In this document: positions 1 through 9,274 of the stretch, one piece after another
Numbering within the stretch: position 1 is the first letter of the stretch
How the letters are laid out: every line of letters begins with the position of its first letter
Source of the DNA: Novacetimonas pomaceti
Lineage (GTDB): Bacteria; Pseudomonadota; Alphaproteobacteria; Acetobacterales; Acetobacteraceae
Length of the DNA: 64,000 nt
Reading direction: 5' to 3'
Assembly: GCF_003207955.1 (NCBI RefSeq)
Contig: NZ_NOXG01000010.1
Coordinates: forward strand, 1 to 64,000
Notes under the pieces: model-generated
What the model saw: the letters and a program-made list of their open reading frames with translations, nothing else
Databases searched by the model: none
What the model was told of the DNA's origin: nothing
Translations under genes and position numbers: made by a program

Positions 1-242
1 AGTCACCCAATCCAACCAGCCCCACCATGCCATCAAATGACACAGCAAAACGCCGCCAACATATCCCTTCCAGTCTCTATTCAATTGTCAATGAACCGGT
101 CCGCGGCGGCTGGTGTGCCGTGCGGTGAAGCGGGTTTTAAGGAGATCGCCCCCCATTGTCAACGCCTTATCCAACACCATGAAAAACGGCGGAAAACCGG
201 CAAACCCGACCCGAAAACTCCCATTCCCGACACGCACGCCCG
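1..242. other. Left-edge stretch without a convincing gene
   Basis: I see no gene with family similarity here. Open frames that cross it are shadows continuing antisense to clpB. Its right side is the downstream flank of the clpB terminator. Confidence 0.5.
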
Positions 243-282
243 AAAAAAAATCAAAAAAAGAAGGGGAGGCTTCCGCCTCCCC
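243..282 (-). terminator. Rho-independent terminator of clpB
   Basis: Read on the minus strand this is an 8-bp perfect GC-rich stem (GGGGAGGC/GCCTCCCC, arms 275-282 and 263-270) with a 4-nt loop, followed directly by a T-rich tract with two long T runs (243-260). It lies about 30 bases beyond the clpB stop codon. Confidence 0.9.
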
Positions 283-313
283 TCCTTCACGTCCGGCATC
301 GAACATTCAGGGA

Positions 314-2917
314 TCAGTCCCCGTCAACAACATGCCCGTCAATCGTCAGGTGGTCATCCGACGCCGAAACCTTCACCGTCTCGCCATCATGAATGTCACC
401 AGCCAGCAGCAGGCCCGCCAGCGGGTTCTGCAGGCTGCGCTGGATCACCCGCTTGAGCGGACGCGCGCCATAGACAGGATCGTACCCGGCATCCGCCAGC
501 CACGTCTCGCCCGCCTTGTCGAGATCCAGCGTGATGCTGCGATCCGCCAGCAGCTTGCGCAGCCGTCCGATCTGGATTTCCACGATCTTGCCCATGTCCG
601 CCTTCTGCAGGCGGGAGAACAGGATGATTTCATCCAGGCGGTTCAGGAATTCCGGCCGGAAGTGATCGCGGACCACCTTCATCACCTCTGGACGCACGCT
701 TTCCACCGACTGCCCATCAGGCAGGTGCGCCAGCACGTCGGAGCCAAGGTTGCTGGTCAGCACGATCAAGGTGTTGCGGAAATCGACCGTCCGCCCCTGC
801 CCGTCCGTCAGGCGACCATCGTCAAGCACCTGCAGCAGGATGTTGAAGACGTCTTCATGCGCCTTTTCAACCTCATCAAACAGGATGACCTGATACGGCC
901 TGCGACGCACGGCCTCCGTCAGGACGCCGCCTTCCTCATACCCGACATAGCCGGGAGGGGCGCCAACCAGACGCGACACCGCATGTTTTTCCATGAACTC
1001 GCTCATGTCGATGCGCAGCAGCGCCTTCTCGTCATCGAACAGGAAGCGGGCCAGCGCCTTGCACAGCTCGGTCTTGCCCACGCCCGTCGGGCCGAGGAAC
1101 AGGAACGAACCGATCGGGCGGTTGGGATCCTGCAACCCGGCGCGCGCGCGACGTACCGCGTCGGACACGGCCTTGAGCGCGGGTTCCTGACCGACCACGC
1201 TCTTGCGCAGTTCGTCTTCCATCCGCAGCAGCTTGGCGCGCTCACCTTCGAGCATGCGTTCCACCGGCACGCCGGTCCAGCGCGACACCACGGCGGCGAT
1301 TCCCTGATCGGTCACGGTATCGCTGACCATGCCCTCGCCCTTGCTGGCCTGGTCCGCTTCTTCCTGTGCCTGCGCGATCTGGGCCTGCAGGGCGGGCAGG
1401 CGGCCATACATCAGTTCGGACGCACGCCCGAGGTCGCCACGACGCTGCGCGACCTCGACATCCGAGCGCACCTGGTCGAGTTCTTCCTGCAGCTTCTGCA
1501 CCGCGTTGACGCGATCCTTTTCCGCATGCCACGCCGCGGTCAGGGAATCCGACTTTTCCTGCAGGTCCGACAGTTCAAGCTCCAGCTTGACCAGGCGTTC
1601 CTTGCTGGCGGCGTCGTCTTCCTTGCGGATGGCCTCACGCTCGATCTTGAGCTGGATCAGGCGACGGTCGAGTTCGTCGAGCTCCTCCGGCTTGCTGTCG
1701 ATCTGCATGCGCAGGCGGCTTGCGGCCTCGTCCACCAGGTCGATCGCCTTGTCCGGCAGGAAGCGGTCGGTGATGTAGCGGTTCGACAATGTCGCCGCCG
1801 CGACCAGCGCGCCATCGGAAATACGGATGCCGTGATGCAGTTCGTATTTTTCCTTGATGCCACGCAGGATCGAGATCGTATCCGCCACCGTCGGCTCACC
1901 CACATAGACAGGCTGGAACCGACGGGCGAGGGCCGCGTCCTTTTCAATATACTTGCGGTATTCGTCCAGCGTCGTCGCGCCGATGCAATGCAGCACGCCG
2001 CGCGCCAGTTCCGGCTTGATGAGGTTGGAGGCGTCCATCGCCCCATCCGAACGCCCCGCGCCGACAAGGGTGTGCATTTCGTCGATGAACAGGATGACCT
2101 GCCCCTCGGCGGCTTCGATTTCCTTCAGGACAGCCTTGAGACGTTCTTCGAACTCGCCGCGATATTTCGCGCCGGCCACCAGCGCGCCCATGTCGAGCGA
2201 CAGCAGCTTCTTGTTCTTCAGCGCCTCCGGCACGTCGCCATTGACGATACGCAGCGCCAGCCCTTCGACGATCGCGGTCTTGCCCACGCCGGGCTCACCG
2301 ATCAGGACCGGGTTGTTCTTGCTGCGGCGCGCCAGCACCTGAATGGCGCGGCGGATTTCCTCATCACGGCCGATGACGGGATCAAGCTTGCCCTGCTGGG
2401 CGATCTCGGTCACGTCGCGGGCATATTTCTTCAACGCGTCGAAACTGGCTTCGGCGTTTTCACTGGTCACGGTGCGTCCCTTGCGGATGGTTGCAATGGC
2501 CTTGTCGAGGGCCTGCGGCGTGGCGCCATTGGCACGCAGCGCCTGACCGGCCGGCGTTTCGGACGCCGCGATGGCGGCAAGCAGGCGGTCCTGCGCCACA
2601 TATTCGTCCCCGGCCTTCTGCGCCGCCTGTTCGGCGGCATCCAGCAGGCGCACGAGATCCGGCGTCGCATTGGGCTGTCCCGCGCCACCGCCCTGCACCT
2701 TCGGCAGCTTGGCAAGTGCCGCGTCAACGGCGGCGGCAATGGCGGGCGGCTGCCCTCCCGCCGCGCGGATCAGCGAGGACGCGGCCCCCTGGTCATCATC
2801 CAGCAGCGCCTTGAGCAGGTGCTCCGGCGTCAGCTGCTGGTTGTATTCGCGCATCGCGATCGTCTGCGCGGCCTGCAGGAACCCGCGCGAACGTTCCGTA
2901 AATTTCTCGATATTCAT
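314..2917 (-). CDS. clpB: ATP-dependent disaggregase ClpB
   Basis: Cytosolic AAA+ chaperone that threads aggregated proteins through a hexameric ring together with DnaK/DnaJ/GrpE. The 867-aa length is normal for ClpB. In order: N-terminal Clp repeats starting MNIEKFTERSRGFLQAAQ, first AAA+ module with Walker A GEPGVGKTA and Walker B ILFIDEMHTL, a charged coiled-coil middle domain around residues 400-520 (which separates ClpB from ClpA/ClpC), and a second AAA+ module with Walker A GPTGVGKTELCKALA and Walker B VILFDEVEKAH. No frameshift or missing catalytic residue is visible. It appears monocistronic: a strong terminator follows, and 650 gene-free bases precede it. Heat-shock (RpoH) control is expected from the family; the promoter itself is only weakly supported. 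Confidence 0.98.
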   Translation of the reverse strand: MNIEKFTERSRGFLQAAQTIAMREYNQQLTPEHLLKALLDDDQGAASSLIRAAGGQPPAIAAAVDAALAKLPKVQGGGAGQPNATPDLVRLLDAAEQAAQKAGDEYVAQDRLLAAIAASETPAGQALRANGATPQALDKAIATIRKGRTVTSENAEASFDALKKYARDVTEIAQQGKLDPVIGRDEEIRRAIQVLARRSKNNPVLIGEPGVGKTAIVEGLALRIVNGDVPEALKNKKLLSLDMGALVAGAKYRGEFEERLKAVLKEIEAAEGQVILFIDEMHTLVGAGRSDGAMDASNLIKPELARGVLHCIGATTLDEYRKYIEKDAALARRFQPVYVGEPTVADTISILRGIKEKYELHHGIRISDGALVAAATLSNRYITDRFLPDKAIDLVDEAASRLRMQIDSKPEELDELDRRLIQLKIEREAIRKEDDAASKERLVKLELELSDLQEKSDSLTAAWHAEKDRVNAVQKLQEELDQVRSDVEVAQRRGDLGRASELMYGRLPALQAQIAQAQEEADQASKGEGMVSDTVTDQGIAAVVSRWTGVPVERMLEGERAKLLRMEDELRKSVVGQEPALKAVSDAVRRARAGLQDPNRPIGSFLFLGPTGVGKTELCKALARFLFDDEKALLRIDMSEFMEKHAVSRLVGAPPGYVGYEEGGVLTEAVRRRPYQVILFDEVEKAHEDVFNILLQVLDDGRLTDGQGRTVDFRNTLIVLTSNLGSDVLAHLPDGQSVESVRPEVMKVVRDHFRPEFLNRLDEIILFSRLQKADMGKIVEIQIGRLRKLLADRSITLDLDKAGETWLADAGYDPVYGARPLKRVIQRSLQNPLAGLLLAGDIHDGETVKVSASDDHLTIDGHVVDGD

Positions 2918-2972
2918 AAATTCCCCCGTCCCTTATTCTCAGGCGACAAAACAGGTCCGCTTCTGCCGTCCC

Positions 2973-3008
2973 AGATAGAGAGGCAACGGCACAGCGGCTG
3001 GTTTCAAA
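2973..3008 (-). promoter_or_regulatory. Possible heat-shock-type promoter of clpB
   Basis: On the minus strand, a TTTGAAA element (3002-3008) is followed by a pyrimidine-rich CCTCTCTATCT element (2973-2983), about 55 bases before the clpB start. This loosely resembles an alphaproteobacterial RpoH site (CTTGAA then CYTAT). The match is imperfect, so this is a candidate only. Confidence 0.25.
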
Positions 3009-3456
3009 GGTGGGTAGGGACGCATGTTATTACAAGATGGCAATCCCATGTTTCCACACCCCTTTCCAGTCTCCAGCAGCATCGGACACATCCGTCGTCC
3101 CAGATGATCACCGGTTGGTGAAATGCTACTTAATCTGGATCAAGGCTGGCGTGACTTCTTCTCCGGGCGGCCATTCGCGCAACGCGTATCCTGATGGGGG
3201 ATGAGGCATTCCGGGGGGATGGCGAATGTCGCCCCATCATGAACGCAGGAATGTATTGTGCGAACGCGGATCAGCAGACATCCCGGCCCTGAACCCGGTT
3301 ACTGACAGGCGTTTCCTGTCTGCGGTGCGATATTACCTGTCAGCTTCCGGCATTCAGGAATCCCATCGCGAACCATCTGTTTTCCCCGTCGCCATCACAT
3401 CTCCAGACGACAGGATCGCTCCCGAATACAGCGCAGAAACCACAAAAACCGTCAGG

Positions 3457-3531
3457 AAGTTTCTGGTGAAGCTTTTTTCAAAAAGCTTCGAAAGAACGCC
3501 GCCTTTTTAGAAAAAGGCGGCACCCGGAAAC
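3457..3531 (+). repeat. Three-stem dispersed repeat, copy 1
   Basis: Outer arms AAGTTTCTGG / CCGGAAAC enclose hairpin 1 (GAAGC...GCTTC, 3468-3489) and hairpin 2 (GCCGCC...GGCGGC, 3498-3521). It carries the GAAC-GCCGCC type of hairpin 2. The outer arms are more diverged than in other copies. Confidence 0.85.
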
Positions 3532-3569
3532 GTCTGTTATCTTATCGACGGCAAATGGAAAACCTGTCC

Positions 3570-4646
3570 TCAGGCCTTTCCGTCCTTCGCCCGTTCCGCG
3601 ATGGTGGGGGCAAGCAGCAGCAGGTCGGCAGGCGACAGGCGATCGGACGCGGTGCTGGCCTGATGCCAGTACGGATACAGCACCGGCGGCGCGCTGGCCT
3701 TGTCCAGACGCGCCATTTCCTCGGCGCTCAGGCTCAGCTCCGCGGCCTTCAGGTTATCGGCCAGCTGCGCATCGTTGCGCGCGCCGATCAGGATGGAGGT
3801 AATCGCCGGGCGATGCGCCACCCATGCCAGCGCGACCTGTGCCGCCGAAACCCCGCGCTCGGCCGCGATGGCGACCAGGACCTCGACAACGTCATACAGC
3901 TTTTCGATGTCATAGACGGGGGGTTCGCCCCATTTCTCGATCTGGCGCGTTCCTGTCGGCTGCGGCTTGCCACGCCGGTATTTCCCCGACAGCAGGCCAC
4001 CTGCCATCGGGCTCCAGACCTGCACGCCGATGCCCTGGTCCACCGCCAGCGGCAGCAGTTCGTATTCCGCCTCGCGCGCCTGGAGGGAGTAATAGATCTG
4101 CTGCGCCACCGGCGCGATCAGGCGGTTGCGTTCCGCCGTGCCCAGCGCCTTCATCAGGTGCCAGCCGGAAAAGTTGGAAACCCCCGCATACCGGATCTTG
4201 CCACTGCGCGTCAGGGTATCGAGCGCTTCCAGCGTTTCATCGAGCGGCGTCTGCCCGTCCCATTCATGCAGGTAATACAGGTCGATATGGTCACGGCCCA
4301 GCCGCTTCAGGCTGGCTTCGCACGCATTGATCAGGTGATAGCGCGAGGACCCGGCGTCATTCGCCCCCGGCCCCATGGTGAAACGCGCCTTTGAACTGAC
4401 CAGCAGGTCGGGCGAACGCCCCTTCAGCGCCGCGCCAAGGATTTCCTCCGACACGCCGGAGGAATAGATATCGGCCGTGTCAAAGATGTTGATCCCGGCA
4501 TCCACGCACATGTCGATCTGGCGCTTTGCCCCGGCAAGGTCGGTATTGCCCGTCTTGGCAAAGTCGCCCTTGCCGCCAAAGGTCATCGTCCCCAGCGTAA
4601 AGGCGGAAATACGCAGGCCGGAGCGCCCAAGCTGACGATATTGCAT
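3570..4646 (-). CDS. Aldo/keto reductase
   Basis: NADPH-dependent oxidoreductase of the aldo/keto reductase superfamily, 358 aa, cytosolic TIM barrel. The catalytic tetrad is visible as Asp56 and Tyr61 (FDTADIYSSG), Lys86 (VSSKARF) and His127 (YYLHEWD). The start MQYRQLGRSGLRISAFTLGT is typical of the YajO/Tas-like branch that acts on small carbonyls or sugar aldehydes; the actual substrate cannot be read from sequence. It lies 75 bases downstream of the FAH-family gene on the same strand and is probably co-transcribed with it. A repeat copy follows its stop. Acetic acid bacteria carry many such reductases for ketose and aldehyde turnover. Confidence 0.9.
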   Translation of the reverse strand: MQYRQLGRSGLRISAFTLGTMTFGGKGDFAKTGNTDLAGAKRQIDMCVDAGINIFDTADIYSSGVSEEILGAALKGRSPDLLVSSKARFTMGPGANDAGSSRYHLINACEASLKRLGRDHIDLYYLHEWDGQTPLDETLEALDTLTRSGKIRYAGVSNFSGWHLMKALGTAERNRLIAPVAQQIYYSLQAREAEYELLPLAVDQGIGVQVWSPMAGGLLSGKYRRGKPQPTGTRQIEKWGEPPVYDIEKLYDVVEVLVAIAAERGVSAAQVALAWVAHRPAITSILIGARNDAQLADNLKAAELSLSAEEMARLDKASAPPVLYPYWHQASTASDRLSPADLLLLAPTIAERAKDGKA

Positions 4647-4721
4647 GATCTGTCTCTCCTGTGCGGATGATATGGAATGATAGGATGATTGGACGGGAAC
4701 AACGCCCCAAAGGGGCGCGCC

Positions 4722-5420
4722 TTACCGGCCGTATGTGACGCTGAGTTCACCGACCCCTTCGCACACGGCATGCAGCACATTGCCACGCCGCACCGGGCCG
4801 ACCCCCGCCGGGGTGCCGGTCATGATGAGGTCGCCCGGCGCAAGAGCCACGAAACGGCTGAGGACGGAAATGATTTCCCCCACCGACCAGATCATGTCCG
4901 ACAGGTCGCCCACCTGCCGTTCCTCGCCATTGACGCTCAGGCTGATGCGCCCCTTTGCCGGGTGGCCGATTTCGGACACCGGGCGGATGGTCCCGATGGG
5001 ACAGGACTGGTCAAACCCCTTGGCCAGCGCCCACGGACGCCCCGCCTTCTTGGCCGCGGCCTGCAGGTCGCGACGCGTCATGTCCAGCCCCACGGCATAG
5101 CCATAGACATAGGACAGCGCCTTTTCGACGGGAATGTTTTCCCCACCGCGCCCGATGCAGGCCACCAGTTCGACCTCGTGATGCAGGTCGGATGTCGCGA
5201 CGGGAAAATCGAGCAGCCCCCCGCCAGGCACCACCGCATCGGATGGCTTGGCAAAGAAAAAGGGTTCGTTCCGTTCGGGATTGCCCCCCATTTCGCGCGC
5301 ATGATCGGCATAGTTCTGGCCGACGCACCAGATGCGGCGCACGGGGAACAGTGCCTCCGTATCCTTGACGTTGACCGTCGGCTGGACAGGCGGGGGAATG
5401 ACAAAATCCACCATTGGCAC
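4722..5420 (-). CDS. Fumarylacetoacetate hydrolase family protein
   Basis: 232-aa enzyme of the FAH superfamily (hydrolases, decarboxylases and isomerases acting on acylpyruvate-type beta-diketo acids). The divalent-metal site is seen as Glu82 and Glu84 in HHEVELVACIG and Asp113 in AVGLDMTRRD, and GDLIMTGTPAGVGPV near the C-terminus is the family hallmark. The compact single-domain size fits acylpyruvase/fumarylpyruvase-like members rather than true eukaryotic-type FAH. First gene of a probable pair with the downstream aldo/keto reductase. There is no aromatic-degradation cluster around it, so a housekeeping oxaloacetate or acylpyruvate clean-up role is equally possible. Confidence 0.9.
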   Translation of the reverse strand: MPMVDFVIPPPVQPTVNVKDTEALFPVRRIWCVGQNYADHAREMGGNPERNEPFFFAKPSDAVVPGGGLLDFPVATSDLHHEVELVACIGRGGENIPVEKALSYVYGYAVGLDMTRRDLQAAAKKAGRPWALAKGFDQSCPIGTIRPVSEIGHPAKGRISLSVNGEERQVGDLSDMIWSVGEIISVLSRFVALAPGDLIMTGTPAGVGPVRRGNVLHAVCEGVGELSVTYGR

Positions 5421-5597
5421 GATAACTCCGTCACAGTTGCAACCGGCCCATCACGGGGCGCAGACCTTGGGGAGGGGCATGGTTGCATTACGCACCCCCG
5501 CCTGTCACGCGCCCATGCGGGACGGGGACAATACAATAAATTCATCGCCCCGATTCGGGTTCCCCACTATGGCCACCACTGCCCATGGAGGGCCCAT

Positions 5598-5634
5598 AAT
5601 GAAAAACGCCGCCCGGACGGATCCGGGCGGCGTT
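5598..5634 (-). terminator. Terminator of the ilvB-ilvH-ilvC operon
   Basis: On the minus strand, a perfect 13-bp stem (arms 5622-5634 and 5605-5617, AACGCCGCCCGGA and complement) with a 4-nt loop is followed by a short T run. It starts about 45 bases after the ilvC stop. Confidence 0.85.
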
Positions 5635-5678
5635 CGCCGGGGCACATGCGTCCCCGATGGCCTGAGCGCGACAGGCGA

Positions 5679-6698
5679 TCAGTTGCGGGTCTTGTCAACC
5701 AGCTTGTTCTTGCCGATCCACGGCATCATGCCGCGCAGCTTTTCACCCACCTTTTCGATCTGCATGGCGTTGTTGCGCGCGCGCGTCGCCTTGAAACCGA
5801 TATTGCCGGACTGGTTTTCCAGGATGAAGTTGCGCACGAACGTGCCGTCCTGGATGTCGGTCAGGATCTTCTTCATCTCCGCCTTGGTGTCAGGCGTGAT
5901 CACGCGCGGGCCGGAGACGTATTCGCCATATTCGGCCGTGTTGGAGATGGAGTAGTTCATGTTCGCGATGCCACCCTCATAGATCAGGTCGACAATCAGC
6001 TTCGTTTCATGCAGGCATTCGAAATACGCCATTTCCGGCGCGTATCCCGCCTCCACCAGCGTTTCGAAACCGGCGCGGATCAGTTCGACCAGCCCACCGC
6101 ACAGCACGGCCTGTTCGCCGAACAGGTCGGTTTCGACCTCTTCCTTGAAGGTCGTCTCGATGATGCCCGCGCGCCCACCGCCATTGGCGGAGGCATAGGA
6201 CAGGGCGATTTCCAGCGCGTTGCCCGACGCATCCTGCGCCACGGCCACCAGGCACGGCACGCCGCCGCCCTTCTGGTATTCGGAACGCACGGTGTGGCCC
6301 GGGCCCTTGGGGGCGATCAGGAACACGTCGAGGTCGGGACGCGCCTCGATGATGCGGAAATGAATCGCCAGCCCATGCGCGAATGCCAGCGCGGCACCCT
6401 GCTTCATGTTCTTTTCCAGCGATTCCTTGTACAGGGCGCCCTGCCCTTCGTCGGGCGTCAGCACCATGACGACATCGGCCCAGGCCGCCGCCTCGGCCGG
6501 GGCCATCACCTTGAACCCGGCGGCTTCCGCCTTGGCGCGGGCGCCTGATTCGGGACGCAGGCCGACCACGATGTCCGTGACGCCCGAATCCTTGAGGTTG
6601 TTGGCATGGGCATGGCCCTGGCTGCCATAGCCGATAATGGCGACCTTCTTGCTCTTGATCAGGTTCACGTCGGCATCGCGATCATAATACACGCGCAT
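5679..6698 (-). CDS. ilvC: Ketol-acid reductoisomerase, class I
   Basis: Second step of valine, leucine and isoleucine synthesis: Mg2+-dependent alkyl migration and NADPH reduction of acetolactate or acetohydroxybutyrate. 339 aa, the class I (short) length. The Rossmann motif IIGYGSQGHAHANNLKDSG lies at the N-terminus, and the C-terminal knotted domain carries the acidic metal ligands (CGGLVELIRAGFETLVEAGY; ECLHETKLIVDLIYEGG). A good ribosome-binding site (AGGAG) sits 9 bases before the ATG. Last gene of miaA-ilvB-ilvH-ilvC; a strong terminator follows. Confidence 0.98.
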   Translation of the reverse strand: MRVYYDRDADVNLIKSKKVAIIGYGSQGHAHANNLKDSGVTDIVVGLRPESGARAKAEAAGFKVMAPAEAAAWADVVMVLTPDEGQGALYKESLEKNMKQGAALAFAHGLAIHFRIIEARPDLDVFLIAPKGPGHTVRSEYQKGGGVPCLVAVAQDASGNALEIALSYASANGGGRAGIIETTFKEEVETDLFGEQAVLCGGLVELIRAGFETLVEAGYAPEMAYFECLHETKLIVDLIYEGGIANMNYSISNTAEYGEYVSGPRVITPDTKAEMKKILTDIQDGTFVRNFILENQSGNIGFKATRARNNAMQIEKVGEKLRGMMPWIGKNKLVDKTRN

Positions 6699-6757
6699 GG
6701 GGATACTCCTGTAAGTGTGTGGGCAGTTTGGAATGAAAGAAAAAACCGGGACCTGCG

Positions 6758-7273
6758 TTACAGCGTGTCCGGGCCCCGGCTGATCGCGACGACGCCGGTG
6801 CGCGATATTTCAGCCAGTCCCAGCGGACGCATGAGGTCAATAAACGAATTCAGCTTTTCCGGCGAACCGGTCAGCTCGAACACGAATGACGTGGCGGTCG
6901 TATCGACGACGCGCGCGCGGAACGCCTGTGCGATGCGCAGGGATTCGGCGCGCGCCTCGCCCGTTGCGACCACCTTGGCCAGCGCCAGTTCACGCGCGAC
7001 ATGCGGGCCGGTCGCGCTCAGGTTCACGACACGATAGACGGGGACCAGCCGTTCAAGCTGCGCCTGCACCTGCGCGATGGCGTGCGGCGTGCCCGTCGTC
7101 ACCACGTTGATGCGCGAAAGGCGCCCCGCCTCGTCCACCGGGGCGACGGTCAGGCTTTCGATGTTGTAGCCACGCCCCGAAAACAGGCCGAGCACGCGGG
7201 CAAGCGCCCCGCTCTCATTCTCGACCAGTATGGAAATGACCGCGGAGGACGGAACCTCCTGCTGGGTGGTCAT
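6758..7273 (-). CDS. ilvH: Acetolactate synthase small (regulatory) subunit
   Basis: 171-aa regulatory subunit that activates the IlvB catalytic subunit and confers valine feedback. The N-terminal ACT domain is plain (VISILVENESGALARVLGLF, then SGRGYNIESLTV). I chose the start at MTTQQEVPSS because an AGGAAA ribosome-binding site sits about 9 bases upstream. A further in-frame ATG at 7327 would add 18 residues lacking family similarity. It lies 98 bases after ilvB and 59 before ilvC, all on one strand. Confidence 0.96.
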   Translation of the reverse strand: MTTQQEVPSSAVISILVENESGALARVLGLFSGRGYNIESLTVAPVDEAGRLSRINVVTTGTPHAIAQVQAQLERLVPVYRVVNLSATGPHVARELALAKVVATGEARAESLRIAQAFRARVVDTTATSFVFELTGSPEKLNSFIDLMRPLGLAEISRTGVVAISRGPDTL

Positions 7274-7371
7274 GATCTTGTTTCCTGCACTCTGATTGAC
7301 GCCGGCTGCCGCCTGCAGGGCGGCCATGGCATGACAAGGCGGGACGGCGAAACCGCCCCGCGGATGATGGG

Positions 7372-9204
7372 TCAGACGAGCATCCGTCCCTCGGCGCTGA
7401 CTTCCACCCCGTCATCCTGGCCGGGACCCAGCAGCATCTGGTTGTGCGCCGCCCCCGAGGGGATCATGGGATAGCAGTTTTCTTCCTGCGCGACGTGGAT
7501 GTCCGCAACCACCGCGCCGGGATGGGCCAGCATTTCCGCGATGACCCCGTCAAGTTCCCCGACGCAGGTCGCCCGCAGGCCGCGGCCATGGAAACTTTCG
7601 GCAAGGCGCACGAAATCCGGCAGGGCCGCGCTATAGCTTTCGGAATAGCGCGAGTCATGCAGAAGCTGCTGCCACTGGCGCACCATGCCCATGTATTCAT
7701 TGTTCAGGATGAACAGCTTCACCGGCAGGCGGTACTGCGCGATCGTGCCCAGTTCCTGAATGTTCATCAGGGTCGAGGCCTCGCCCGCGATGTCGATCAC
7801 CAGCGCGTCGGGATGGGCGATCTGCGCGCCCACGGCCGCAGGCAGCCCGTACCCCATCGTGCCCAGACCGCCCGACGTCATCCAGTGATTGGGACGGTCG
7901 AACTGGAAATGCTGCGCCGCCCACATCTGGTGCTGCCCCACCTCGGTGGTGACATAGGTGTCGCGGCCCAGCTGGCGCGTCATTTCATACAGGCGGCTGA
8001 TGGCGTACTGGGGACGGATGATGGCCGAGGGCGCCATGTCCTGGCGGAATCCGAAGCTGTCGCGTTCGCGCCACGTCCCGATCTGCGCCCACCATGGATC
8101 AAGGCTGTCGGCATGCGTGACGGGCGTGGGGGTGCGTTCCCATTCCTCGATCATCATTTCGATGACCCGCCCCGCATCCCCCACGATGCCAAGGTCGACG
8201 GGCACGATCTTGCCGATCTGCGCCGGGTCGATATCGGCATGGATCCTGAACGAACCGGGGGAAAACGCATCAAGGCGGCCCGTGACGCGGTCGTCGAAAC
8301 GCGATCCCAGCGCGATCAGCACGTCGCAGTCATGGGTGGCCATGTTCGCTTCATACGATCCGTGCATCCCCAGCATGCCCAGGAACTGCCGGTCCGTGGT
8401 GGGAAAACCGCCCAGCCCCATCAGCGTGGAGGTGCAGGGAAATCCCGTCATGCGCACCAGCCGCCCCAGCGCCTGCGCCGCCTGCGGGCCGGAATTGATG
8501 ACCCCGCCGCCGGTATAGAACAGCGGACGGTGCGCCTTCTTCATCACGGCGACGGCCTTTGCCACGGCGGCGCGGTCGGGTTCGAACCGGGGACGATAGG
8601 ACGGATGCAGCGGCGCCGACGTTTCAGCATACGGCGCCGGCCCCACCATCAGGTTCTTGGGCAGGTCCACCAGAACGGGGCCGGGACGGCCGGTGCGCGC
8701 GATATGGAATGCCTCGCGCACCACGGGGGCGATGTCACCCGGCTGCCGCACGAGGTAATTGAACTTGGTCGCGGGACGCGTGATGCCGGTGATGTCCGCC
8801 TCCTGAAAGGCGTCGGTCCCGATCAGCGGCACGCCCACCTGCCCCGAAAAACACACGACCGGGACGGAATCCAGCAGCGCGTCCATCAGGCCGGTGACGG
8901 TATTGGTGCCGCCCGGCCCGCTGGTGACCAGCACCACCCCCACCTTGCCGGTGGAACGGGCATAGGCTTCGGCCGCGTGCACGGCCGCCTGTTCATGCCG
9001 GACCAGCACGTGGCGGATCGCATCCTGCCGGAACAGGGCGTCATAGATCGGCAGGACCGCGCCGCCGGGATAGCCGAATACGACCTCCACCCCGGCATCC
9101 TGAAGAACGCGCAGCAGTACTTCCGCCCCGGACATGACCGTGGGGTCAACGCCCATGACGCGGGCGTCGGGCCGGATGGCGGTGTGCTGCGGTGCTGCGT
9201 TCAT
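7372..9204 (-). CDS. ilvB: Acetolactate synthase large (catalytic) subunit
   Basis: 610-aa thiamine-diphosphate enzyme that condenses two pyruvates (or pyruvate plus 2-oxobutyrate) in branched-chain amino acid synthesis. The N-terminal PYR domain has the activating Glu in LVRHEQAAVHAAEAYAR and the SGPGGTN motif. The C-terminal PP domain has the Mg/ThDP motif in the alphaproteobacterial form (IDIAGEAST...NNEYMGMVRQWQ, where Glu takes the place of the common Asp). It ends with the usual PSGAAHNQMLLG tail. AGGAG precedes the ATG. I see no leader peptide or attenuator in the 70 bases separating it from miaA, so co-transcription with miaA is likely. Confidence 0.97.
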   Translation of the reverse strand: MNAAPQHTAIRPDARVMGVDPTVMSGAEVLLRVLQDAGVEVVFGYPGGAVLPIYDALFRQDAIRHVLVRHEQAAVHAAEAYARSTGKVGVVLVTSGPGGTNTVTGLMDALLDSVPVVCFSGQVGVPLIGTDAFQEADITGITRPATKFNYLVRQPGDIAPVVREAFHIARTGRPGPVLVDLPKNLMVGPAPYAETSAPLHPSYRPRFEPDRAAVAKAVAVMKKAHRPLFYTGGGVINSGPQAAQALGRLVRMTGFPCTSTLMGLGGFPTTDRQFLGMLGMHGSYEANMATHDCDVLIALGSRFDDRVTGRLDAFSPGSFRIHADIDPAQIGKIVPVDLGIVGDAGRVIEMMIEEWERTPTPVTHADSLDPWWAQIGTWRERDSFGFRQDMAPSAIIRPQYAISRLYEMTRQLGRDTYVTTEVGQHQMWAAQHFQFDRPNHWMTSGGLGTMGYGLPAAVGAQIAHPDALVIDIAGEASTLMNIQELGTIAQYRLPVKLFILNNEYMGMVRQWQQLLHDSRYSESYSAALPDFVRLAESFHGRGLRATCVGELDGVIAEMLAHPGAVVADIHVAQEENCYPMIPSGAAHNQMLLGPGQDDGVEVSAEGRMLV

Positions 9205-9274
9205 ATCCCTTACTCCTTTCGCCCCGGCACCGTCAGGAAGGACGGCGCCCCATCAGGCGAAATGTGGGCCGGGT

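Larger units (their letters stand above)
2918..3569. other. Long intergenic region between clpB and the aldo/keto reductase
   Basis: About 650 bases without a recognisable gene. It holds the candidate clpB promoter at the left and one copy of the dispersed three-stem repeat (3457-3531) at the right, just downstream of the aldo/keto reductase stop. The short open frames here have no family resemblance and run into the repeat. Confidence 0.6.

Noticed and set aside
113..3121. A 1002-codon open frame on the plus strand across clpB
   Set aside because: It is antisense to a full, motif-complete ClpB. In GC-rich genomes such frames stay open by codon bias. It has no recognisable domain.
7780..7860. 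Gly-Glu-Ala-Ser in place of Gly-Asp-Gly-Ser in IlvB as a defect
   Set aside because: As far as I recall, this is the usual alphaproteobacterial form of the ThDP/Mg motif. All other motifs and the operon are intact.
9205..9274. Attenuator or leader peptide upstream of ilvB
   Set aside because: The 70-base gap shows neither a run of branched-chain codons nor alternative hairpins.
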